Assembly (NCBI GenBank): GCA_030386875.1
Contig: CM059564.1
Location: 65,205,936-65,269,935, forward strand
Reading direction: 5' to 3'
Source of the DNA: Morinoia aosen
Taxonomy: Eukaryota > Arthropoda > Malacostraca > Amphipoda > Talitridae
DNA: 64,000 nt
A program made the position numbers and the translations under genes. This document shows positions 37,251 through 47,572 of this stretch, in pieces (within the stretch, counting starts at the first letter, position 1; every line of letters starts with the position of its first letter). The notes under the pieces were generated by a model. It saw only the letters and a list, made by a program, of their open reading frames with translations, was not told the origin of the DNA and searched no databases.

Positions 37251-37504
37251 TAAGCTTGGTTAGGTTTGATTAAAAAACCCATTGTATCTAATGTTATTCC
37301 TATGGGAATATTAAAATTATTATATCTCATAAGCAACACATTTGCATTTCTGAGGTTGTTTTGGATAACATTGCCCAAATCTTAGCATATAATGATAAAA
37401 TCTTCCATCAATATGCTGCAGCAATAGCAGACTATCTTGAAACCCATTGCACATGTGATGAGGTCATGCAGATTTAATGTAATTTGTTGCAAAAGTTTTT
37501 CCCA

Positions 37505-37715
37505 CAATAGGAAATACTTATAAGAATTGGTAATGCATAAAATATCATTTATCACAGCTCTTTCTCCACCAATAGCTCATGTTTCTGTACTTCTGAGTGT
37601 GAGTGCATGAAAAGTGTGGCAGTGAGGAAAAGCTTCAAAGTTTTTGTACAATAGTTGGCCATTCTACAAATGAAATAGTTCAAGTTTTTTCCTTGAAATT
37701 AAATGCAAGGCAACT
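37505..37715. repeat. ~200-bp repeat, arm 1 of an inverted pair
   Basis: This block (AATAGGAAATACTTATAAG... through TGTACAATAGTTGGCCATTC) is present in reverse orientation at about 40855-41045, inside a ZNF622 intron. The two arms lie 3.1 kb apart and enclose ZNF622 exons 1-3. Confidence 0.8.
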
Positions 37716-37859
37716 TTCTCCTACATCAGTATGATTCAAGTGTTTTGCTTGCATTTTAGTAGAAAATGTTGGGTGATACTAATATGAATAACTTTACCTT
37801 ACAGGTGTAACCTTATTGCATATAGATAATTAAATTGACTCAAGTTCAGACATCTCATC

Positions 37860-40800
37860 ATGTCATCTGATGAGACCTACACCTGCCGGAAGTGCCAGGC
37901 TGAGTTCAAATCTCGTGCTGCGGCTGCTGAGCACTACGGAGGAAAATGGCATCAGTTCAACCTCATGAGGATCTTGAAAGATCTCAGTCCAATTACAGAA
38001 GAGATGTACAACAAATCTGTTGCCCACTCTGCATTTTTGGCCAAAGTATGTAAAATTTATTTTGACCACTTTCTCAATTTTGGCATGACTACATAAATTT
38101 TTCCTTGACATTTATTTATTTGTTGTTGCTAAATTGCTAATGCAATCGTCATACTTTGAACATTTTTTTCTAGTGAAGTAGTTCTATTTCAAAATTTTAG
38201 CACGAAGTGTCTTGCTGTATTTAGTTTTTCTTAGGATTATATCTATAGTATAATAATACCATTGATGATATACAATCAACCTTTGATCTCTTTCTCAAAT
38301 TCTCTACATTAATTGTATTTTTCCATTGTCAGGGCAAAAACCAAACCAATGCCATCCCCTGCCGAGCCTGCAAGAAGTCATTCAACAGTCAGGGAGCCTT
38401 TGAGACGCATCAGCGCTCCAAGAAGCACAAGCAAAATCTTGTGAAGAAAGCTGCAGGTTTGTTCTTAGCCTACTATTTATTTATTTACTTTAACCTAATT
38501 TTGTGTTCAGCATTTAGGAAAAGCCTTATTCATGTTACTGAGAAGGTTTGAAACAAATTTGGGAAAATAGGTAGGTGTATTTACTTGGTAATTCATTATG
38601 TGTTAATTTCCTCAGAGGGGGACACAGCAATTGTATCTATGGAAATTAGCACTTCCAGGTTAAGGGGAGATAGCACCTTTAGGAAGTTTTTCTTTATTTA
38701 ACATTGAACCTAGAGCAATGAAATTTGGTATACTGATAGGAAATGCAATTGGGAATCATTTGTCTTCTATAAAACAATGCAATTTTTCCCACAGAAGACG
38801 AGATTTTTGGGGGATTTTTCAAAATGCATCTCCTCCGACAGTTTTTGAGTAGAAGTGAAGATTTTGATGTCATTGGATTTTAAAATACTTGTACTTTCCA
38901 AAAACTAACATGGCATTCTCCAAACTCTCAGTTTGAAATGAAAAAAATATGAAAAAATCCAAGGCATGTCTTTCGTTAAATTTTGTACTCTATGACGTCA
39001 CAACTTTTGATCGAAAATGAATTTCAAAATGCCATGTTAGTTTTTGGAAAGCCCACATCTTACCTGCATCCAATGATATTAAAATCATCATTGTAGCTTA
39101 AAAACTGTAGGAGGAGATGCATTTTGAAACCCCACATTCAGATCCTCCAAAATAAGGCAAAACAAGTAAACAAAGAAACATAAATAATCGCAATTTTTCT
39201 TTATTATTATTGGTTGGGTCAGCTAGGACCCTTGAAATCATCGTACAGTGATAAAGAGACATAGAAGATGACACAGCAACGTTGCACCGTGAAGAAAAAG
39301 CCAATGGGGAGGTGAAAAAAAGCCACTTCCCCTTCACCTCCCCCTCATTCTTCAAACCCCCATAGCATCGAATCCAGTGCACGTACGAGGCTAATTTTTT
39401 CACAGAAGCTTCCTAACATGTTTGTCTTGCTTTTGAGAATAAAATAAAAAATTCAGCCATTTTTCAGCTAATTTTGGGCTGAAGCTAATTTTTCAGCTAA
39501 TTTTCTTAAAGATGTGAGGCTTCAAGCTGAATGTAAGATGACTTTTTGCTAAAAATGATTGGCATTTTATTTTATTTTGCACTTTATTTTTGTGTACAGC
39601 TGTGTTTTCCAGCTATTTTTCTGAAACTTTAATTTTATTTTATAATTTTTCAATCTTGCAGTTTCTATGCACAGGATGTGGGACACACCTTGTTTAGGGA
39701 CTGCCGCAGCCTATTTCCCCAACTCCATATTAATTGACGACTTCCTCCCTTCTTTCCTGGGAACTCTTTTGTTGTGGTTAGGGAAGCTGAATTAAACTAA
39801 TGTATAATCTAACAATTATCTATGTTATATTGTATATTTATTTAGTGTGTTCACATGTTTGAGATACAAATTAGTGCTGCTGGAATTGTAGTCTATACTT
39901 TTTCATATTCTGACTAATGCATGTGTTATTTTAATTAAGTTATAATTGAGCAAAACCTTTGTTTCACTCAATTATGTTCTTATTTGAAAAATTACATTTA
40001 GTCAATTAGTTTACAATAGTTGAACTAAATCTAGTCTTTAATAATGCATTTGAATAAGGATTTTTCATTCTTATGGATGAAACCTGTAAATATTGAGAAA
40101 ATTCATGGTTTCTCTATGTGCTAGTGCTTAAAGGTGAACTAACATCTTTATACAAAAAATAATCATTTATAAGTTGCATTGGCAGTGTTTGCTTTTGATA
40201 CTCTTTGCTTAGAGTAAAATTTAGCTATTTATCATTTGACCCACATCTTTTGAAATAATTGAAGGCTGGTATACCTTTCTCCGATCATTTACTGCTTCAT
40301 ATTTGTCTTGATATGTGTGTACTTAGTTACAAAATATTTTTTATGCACATCAATCAGTTATTCTTTTTTTTGGTTATTTTATTCTAGAAGAAATTTATTG
40401 TTTAGCAATTCTAAATATCTTGTTCGATTGCAGAGAATGTGCGGCGTGTGAAAATTCAGCACGAGAAGGATGCTCACAAGGCTGCACTTCTCAGCTATGC
40501 CATGGTAGTCACCTCAGCAAATGATGACGGTGATGTAAAGGAGGTGAGGTCACTTTCAAAGAGCACATCGATAATAGAACCGTTACTGCCTTAGGCAGGT
40601 ATGAATGGGTCTTGCAAATTTCTTGTGAGTGATGTATTGTCATTTTATCATGACTTTATATTGCTATGAGCTGTGCTGAAATATAAAATTAGTAAATACT
40701 CCTTGATACGTTCACAGCATTGTAAACTTGTCCCAAACATTGCAGAATGGTACTCTAATTATTACTTCAATTCTTGGGATATAATTTGTTGAGCAAAGAG

Positions 40801-43800
40801 TTCCTAATCTGTACTTTGAAAACATGGATAGGATTTTGTGGAGTGAAAGACGGTTGCATTTAATTTCAACGGAAAAACTTAAACTATTTCATTTGTAGAA
40901 TGCCCAACTATTGTACAAAAATTTTGAAGCATTTCCTCACTGCCACACTTTTCTTGCACTCACACTAAGCAGTACAGAAACATGAGCTACTGCTAGAGAA
41001 AGAACTGTGATAAATGATATTTTATGCACTACCAATTAAGTTTTCTTCATAAAATTTTCCAGAAGAGAAGGCTCAACAATTCATCTATAGGGCTTGTTCA
41101 CTTCCGATGGAAGTACTCACTAGATTTAGGCACAAAAATGAAAAGGTATATACTGTCTTTTCAAATCCAATTATGATTGAAGTTGATAAAAGCTTGTATT
41201 CACAGCCCTTCAATGTCATCATCTCATATGAACGTGATTTTCTTTGCTATGATTAAGTTCAGTCAGATTCTTCTTTCTTTATTTCTGCCTGTTATCTGTC
41301 TAGTATAAAATAAGTTAGCTCACCGTTTGAAAGCAGAAAACAATCTTTGATCTCTTATGAATTAAACACTCTTCTAAAGACTTTTTATTTTTTTAACTTA
41401 TGTTAGTATAGTTTATTTAGGTTCCCTTATGTCGATGTGATTGCTTTCACTAACCAGTAGATCTGTGAGAACGTGTTTGGCTAGAAATGAGTTACTTGTC
41501 CCTTAATTTTTCATTAGGAACAAATTAGCAAGTTGAGAGGTTCAAATGTATCGTGGTATCAATATTTTATTAATAAATGTTGTAAGAAGTCCTTTATTTA
41601 AATAAATGAAAAAAGTATGTCCATGCAGTATCTAACTAGGTTTAGCACACATTCTGATTACTGGCTCTGGCGAGTACCGAGGTATGATGGAAATTTTTGA
41701 AAAATTTTGATCGGTGCTGAGTGTTTGGTGTTGCTGTGCAGGGCTCCTACTACTGCCGGCCTTGCAAAGAGACCTTTGGGGCTCAGAAGGACTACCTTAA
41801 GCATGCCGAGACTGACAAGCATAAGAATGCTCTCAAGCTACTTAAAAGTGAGTAGAAATGGTGTTCATTCTTTTCTATAAATTTACAAGCAAGCATGATT
41901 TCTGTTACCGAATTTGATATCGTACGCTTTTCAAGTTATTTGTTTGCCCTGTAAAGTGTCCTCATTTTGGGTAGTATTTTTGACCTATTTTTTCTTCACT
42001 TAAATGATTCATTGGAAATGTGTCTTTCTGGTGTAGTTGTACTTTTTATAGACCCAACGATCATGTTAGTTTCTACAGAAGCAAGAGCTATGTAACAAAA
42101 CTGAATAAACGCTTGCGCATAGAAAGTGGACAATATTTACACTGAAGCTATAGCTATTACACTCGTCAGCTTTGACCCTATGGCTTCATATTCTCTCAAA
42201 TATACATGTTTCTAGACTCAATGTTTTGTGTGCTGACTCTTTTGCAGGGTTGTTATCATTTTTCAAGATATAATTATTAGTAGTTCTAATCAGGCTCATT
42301 TTTTTTATACTATTGTGAATGATGAAGTAAAACCGTCGTTCTCCATTCAAACCAAGTGAAATTGCCTTCAACATACCTTATCATTTATTCCACACACACC
42401 CCCAACATTCGTTTTTCATGAACGCAACGTTCTATTTACTAATTTCTTAGACATGCAGGATTGTATGGACTACTTATGTCTATTTGATAAATATTTCCAT
42501 ACTCCCCTACACCGCAGCAATAGCATTGTACCTAATTACTAGATGGATATTATTGTAAATCAACATACATTGTAACAAATAAAAGATCTCATTTTAAGCT
42601 TTAAATACACTTACCAAAGTCCCCCATATTTGTCGTAGCTGTGACTTTCCATTGGAAAATCAGTTGATATATTAAATGTTTGTGGACGCAAAAAATTATT
42701 TGGTCACTCTCCGACTACTTTGCCTCAGTTTCTTTAACTTCTCATCTCATCTAGCGACGGCTATATTTTATTTAAAGTGTTTAATCTATATAAAGATAAA
42801 TCTAGTAATTTTGTAGCTGTGAGCCTGATTTTATGTACACGTTTTTAGTAGAATGCTAACACTGCAAATTTACGGGTATGATGTTTTTGCTGAGGATTTT
42901 TATATTCTAAAGTAGTTGTGGTCCAAGTATATGAAAGAATTTCATTCACTTGTTATTAACACTTGATAGTTGGTATTTCATGTGCTCAAAATAAAGTAAT
43001 GTCTGTTAATTTTTTACTTACATACTTTACCATGTTGACTTTACCATGTTGACTTTAGCATTTAATGAGTGTTTACTTTTTGTAGATCGTAGACTGAGCA
43101 GCAATGAATTTGCTTCTATTGCTTTGACCACAACCACCCAACTTCTGCTAGTGTGGAAAATTGAAAACATGAAATTAATTTTTCCGTTTCATTAAATTGA
43201 TTTAATCTATTAATAAACTCATTTTTTCCCCAGTTGCCGAAGATCGCAAGAAAGAACTTGATGATCAAGACAAAGAAGATGCTGCGGCTGCAGCTGGGAA
43301 TGACATGGAGGTACGGTAGTATGAATGAGATGTTTAATAGCATTAACCATTTGATGCCATCCACATGTTATTTGGGTGTAGTATATAGCAACAGGAAGAC
43401 TGTGAAATCGTCCATTTCGCTGTAAATTTTAGCTCTACAGCTGCGCAGTAGACCGTTGTAAACTATTACCTATGAGAGTATTTTTTTTATTCACTGTTGG
43501 GCTATCAATCAGTCGTGTGAGATATCTTGGTTGATGTGGCTAAGTTATTAAATTTTTCACATCGTAAATTGAGTGAAGCTACAATATTAACTAATCAATA
43601 ACTTTTAACCATTTAACGCCCACATTTTCATACTCATATTACCGTCATAACAACCACTATCACTAAACCGACACTAACATTAGGTAGTTACTGTTATCAA
43701 GATGGGGAAGGAACCGCCACTCGGCAGTGAAGTTCAAAGGAGACATTAGTGAACAAATTGAATAAGAAATAATATATATTATTGTTATTTTTGAAAGAGG

Positions 43801-46569
43801 ACCGTACAGTCCACTTGGGCGTTAAAGGGTTAAAACCATTTTATGAATTGTAGCGTTTAATTCTAGTAGTTGTTCACTACGCGATGATTACCTTACGCGT
43901 TAAGATGTGATGCCTTAGTTCACAGGAAGGGTCCTTTGAAAATTTGTTCAAGGGCTGTTGTGGTGTGTGATGGCCGTGAGGTCGCCTTCTAAATTTGGAT
44001 TAAAAACGTGCTGGATACCTCTTTTAAGTGGCGCATTATTAAAAGGTGGAAAAAATTATTGAAATTTGGTTGACGTTTTGTTTCCAAAGTACTTGTTTTC
44101 TCATTCTTATGAGAGAACTTCCACTTGGTAAAGCTCAGATATTCGATTTATGTACAGTATATTCAAATCCACGTTCAATTTTTACTGAGTATTATTTCCT
44201 TTTTTTAGTTATTTTCATCGTCGCCGTAGCGCAACGTGTTATTTCAACCCCCGTAAAATTTTCATTGACATCGCAGGTGGACGACGACGACTCGGACGGC
44301 TGGGAGGACATGGAGGATGGCGCCGAGAGCACGATGGAGGTGGGCGAGGGCGGCAAGCGGGTGCCGACGGTGACCACGTGTCTGCTGTGCGGCAAGCGAG
44401 CCAAGAAGGTGGAGGACAACCTCCAGCACATGGAGCGCCACCATCAGTTCAAGATCCCACATGCTGATGCCGCCAATTTCGATAAGCTTATGCCTTACCT
44501 CGTGCAGAAGGTATTGAGTTGTGATAACTATTCTTTTCTGAGTGTTTGGTTTGCATGTGCATCCGGTAATGGTTTCTTAATTCGGTTTGGAAACGAGACA
44601 CTAAGTAAGAACCAACTTCAATCAATGTGTGACATTTGCTTATCAATCAAGTCGGTAATTGCTTCAAAAAAAATTCCTAATTTCATCCATTTGTTATTGT
44701 AGTTTTCATTGTAATATCAAAGAAAGCCTTGGCTTCATTTCATGTTTCAGATGCTGTATCTTGTGCGTCCGTTGTTGCCCTCGGAAGTAAAATTTATTCT
44801 TGTAGGTCGCTGATTCTCAATGCAGCAGATTGTAATTGTCATACTTCACATTAACCATGACATGATAAGGGATTTATTTGTTTTAAATTGAAATCGAATA
44901 AGCTCATAACGTACCGAAGTTTCAATTTGAAGCTCATTAGGTAATTTTTGTGCAGATATTTGTGGACCACAAGTGCCTGGAGTGCAACAAACGCTTCTAT
45001 AACCTGAAGAACGTGAGGCGACACATGCTTGACAAGCCTCATCTCTCCATGTTGTTCGAGGGAGAATATGATGAATTCTTCGACATCAAGAAAATTAGTG
45101 AGTCGTGGGTGATCACCGTTTGTTAGGAAGTGCTATTGACCCCAGCTGTAGCGATTTAGATTGTAATGAGTACGCAGTTGAAGTCTAGAAACTATTTATG
45201 CCAGGTAAATAGAATTAGGAAATTGGGGAGTAACCTAACTAGTTAATTGTGCCGTATTGGGAATTCCTTGTTTCTTAGAGAAGAAAGACATGGTCGAACC
45301 TCGTAAAGATCCCTAGAAGACCTAATACCCTTCACTAGTACTATAAATAATTCTAACGTGATTAATCAAGGTTGAAAATGAGCAAGTTAATGTTAAGTTA
45401 AATAATTATTCTAGTATTTTGAAAAGAGGGTTTATTTTAACCATTTATTTGATGCGGAGTAATATGTTTAGTTCAAATAAAGTTTTTGTTATGAAGCTGG
45501 AAAATTACGTTCGGTGTCATTTCTTTACGCTAACGGTAATTTGGTTACAGTGGCGCCGCTGGCGCTGCCATACAAGCCTGCTGACGACGACATTTTCGCC
45601 CTGCCTCTGCCGGACGGCACGGTCCTCACCCATCGTGATCTGAGGCGCTACTTCAAGCAGAGCCTCGCCCTGCAGCCCACCGTCAGCAACGTCAAGAGGC
45701 TCACAGGCACACGCAAGGCCATCACGCATCTCGGCAAGTTCAGCAAGTCCAACTCGGAGGCGAACTTCCTCTCCGTGCGAAAGGATGCTCAAAAGTAAGT
45801 TGATGCTGTGGAATTGATATTTATTCTCATAGTTAATTTGAAGGTCAGCTTCAGTTAATTTCTGTGATATCTGAATATACTTTAGTAGTTATTCTTGAGG
45901 ACTAAGAAAGGTTGCTAGTAATGTATTCTCATTTTTAAATTGATTCTCTCTTCCAATATTTATGTTATCGGAGGAACGTCAAAATCGTCAATGCTTTTGT
46001 CAACAAGTTTTCCACGCCGATATTGTACCCTTGAATGTTCACTTCGCATCCCTTTTAACGCCCACATTTTTATACTCATAGTACCGTTATCACAACCACT
46101 ACACCAACACTGGCATTAGGTAGTCACTGTTATCAAGATGAAAAAACTGCCACAGGCAGTGAAGTTCAAAGGACACAATAGTGAACAAGTTGAATAAGAA
46201 ATATAATATATTATTGTTATTTTTGAAAGAGGACAGTTCAGTCCACTTGGGCGTTAAAGGAAATCAACCGACGTTGACGATGTGCATCAATAACTGAACT
46301 TTATTGGATCAATTTAATTAGGTGCAGGTCTTTACGTGGACGCAAAAATCAACAACCATCAATTATTATGTTTTATATATCCAAAAAAAATATCATGACT
46401 TGGCCTAGGGCTCGAAATTTCCTAATGACATCATTAATTTGTATTTTTCAGGCGAGCTCGTGTGCTGAAGGAAGAGACCCGCGGCCGCGCAAGAGAGCGC
46501 CTGCAGGTCGGCATCAAGGCGAACAAGCTGCAGCCGCACATCAGGCCGCAGGTCATCAACGCTGGCTGA
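37860..46569 (+). CDS. ZNF622: ZNF622 / REI1-like pre-60S maturation factor
   Basis: This is a complete gene of nine exons: 37860-38045, 38333-38456, 40434-40543, 41742-41847, 43234-43310, 44277-44510, 44956-45097, 45551-45794 and 46452-46569. All junctions are GT-AG and in phase, giving 446 residues (human ZNF622 has 477). The family acts on cytoplasmic pre-60S ribosomes, where yeast Rei1 helps release Arx1 and recycle Tif6. The zinc fingers are visible in order: YTCRKCQAEF (residues 7-31), IPCRACKKSF near 70, YYCRPCKETF near 143, then an acidic linker (VDDDDSDGWEDMED), TTCLLCGKR near 230 and HKCLECNKRF near 285. The C-terminal HLGKFSKSNSEANFLSVRKD and basic end (RARERLQVGIKANKLQP) are also typical. 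A CCTTACAG before 37802 suggests a 5' UTR intron. Introns hold several transposable elements, but the coding exons are clean. Confidence 0.93.
38606..39700 (+). mobile_element. R350 retroposed repeat split by element D
   Basis: Bases 38606-38660 (CCTCAGAGGGGGACACAGC... CACTTCCAGG) match the 5' end of the R350 repeats found in the XRCC4 introns, read in the opposite orientation. The continuation resumes near 39510 (GATGTGAGGCTTCAAGCTGA) and runs to about 39690. It lies in ZNF622 intron 2. Confidence 0.65.
38664..39505. mobile_element. TTAA-element D inside R350
   Basis: This insert begins after TTAA (38660-38663) with GGGGAGATAGCACC and contains GAAATTTGGTATAC, a motif also seen in C1/C2. It has internal inverted arms: AAATGCATCTCCTCCGACAG near 38816 against CTGTAGGAGGAGATGCATTT near 39105. 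Another TTAA lies at 39506-39509. The right terminal repeat is not clear and may end earlier, near 39432. Confidence 0.6.
40855..41045. repeat. ~200-bp repeat, arm 2 of an inverted pair
   Basis: Reverse-complement copy of 37505-37715, located in ZNF622 intron 3. Shared landmarks include GAATGCCCAACTATTGTACA and ATGATATTTTATGCA. Confidence 0.8.
43612..43826. mobile_element. MITE (TTTAACGCCCA ends), copy 1
   Basis: Inverted ends TTTAACGCCCA and TGGGCGTTAAA bracket 215 bp in ZNF622 intron 5. The interior (ACTGTTATCAAGATGGGGAA, TTGTTATTTTTGAAAGAGGA) is shared with the copy at 46054. Confidence 0.88.
46054..46258. mobile_element. MITE (TTTAACGCCCA ends), copy 2
   Basis: A 205-bp copy in the same orientation in ZNF622 intron 8, with the same inverted ends and interior as the copy at 43612. 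No coding capacity. Confidence 0.88.
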
Positions 46570-47572
46570 GCTGCCACCGCCTGGATGGGGGAGTCTGTGT
46601 CCTCGACTCTATGCGACTTGATAGTAAAGTTTGCTCTTCTTTGGTTTTTCATATTTTCCGGAAAGTATAGGATATTAGTCATATTCTCATGTATTATATT
46701 TTTGCACAATATTGAATACACGTTAAACATGCGAAAACAGAATTTCGAAGATAAAAAATAGAAACAAAGTACATACATCAACGAATATGAAATATCACAC
46801 GAATGAATGTGGCTGTGGCGGAAATAAAACATTACTTTTATTTAACTACAAAAATAATGGGCAATGCATGAATCAATAAGATTGAACATATATGTAAATT
46901 GAAAGAGTGGACTCACGAATCTTAGTAATTGAGGCATAATGTGCGTAAAGGAATCAAAGCATTTACGGCATGCAAGTGAAAATAATATGAACAACTCTGA
47001 GCTCTATCACCAAATTTGTTATAGGTAAATGAAAACGGAAAAAATATTTTACAAACATGGAATGAAAAATTTACATTGAATTCCTTTCTAAAAATGTGTG
47101 AAAAGTCTTCAAGATCGGAAGACCTTGGTTCGCGTATTGCTAACAGACTACAAGCAAATCAACTGCTTGTTCAAGTTCTGCCACGAAGACATTCGGTCCA
47201 GCCGAAAAAGCAGCACGATGAAAATTTACGATCCCAGCCGAAGACTCTTGCGCTGTACACAAAATAGTTAACATCAATTTCAGTCAAGATAAAACTTCGA
47301 CACTAAAAAATCACTTTATGCCACAGCATGCAGTAACTTTGATAAACTGGATTGCTTGACAAAACATTGTAAATATGAAATGTCTACATTAAAACGCTTT
47401 ATATTGCTACATTATAACCCTTGTCTCAAAGATAAACTTGAGAGTCAACCATGATGACACAATAAGGCTCAACGGACGGAAAATTAACATATTGCAAGTT
47501 TCAGCTCCTACATAAAGGTTAGTCATTTAGCCAACATGAATTCAAGTTGTAAATTTACGTGATGAACAACAA
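46570..47572. other. convergent 3' region, ZNF622 / XRCC4
   Basis: The two genes end tail to tail, with stop codons 1.0 kb apart. No additional gene or repeat was recognised. Confidence 0.6.
46823..46842. terminator. paired convergent poly(A) signals
   Basis: AATAAA on the plus strand (46823-46828) and TTTATT (AATAAA on the minus strand, 46837-46842) lie nine bases apart. They could serve ZNF622 (253 bases after its stop) and XRCC4 (about 730 bases after its stop) respectively. Confidence 0.5.
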
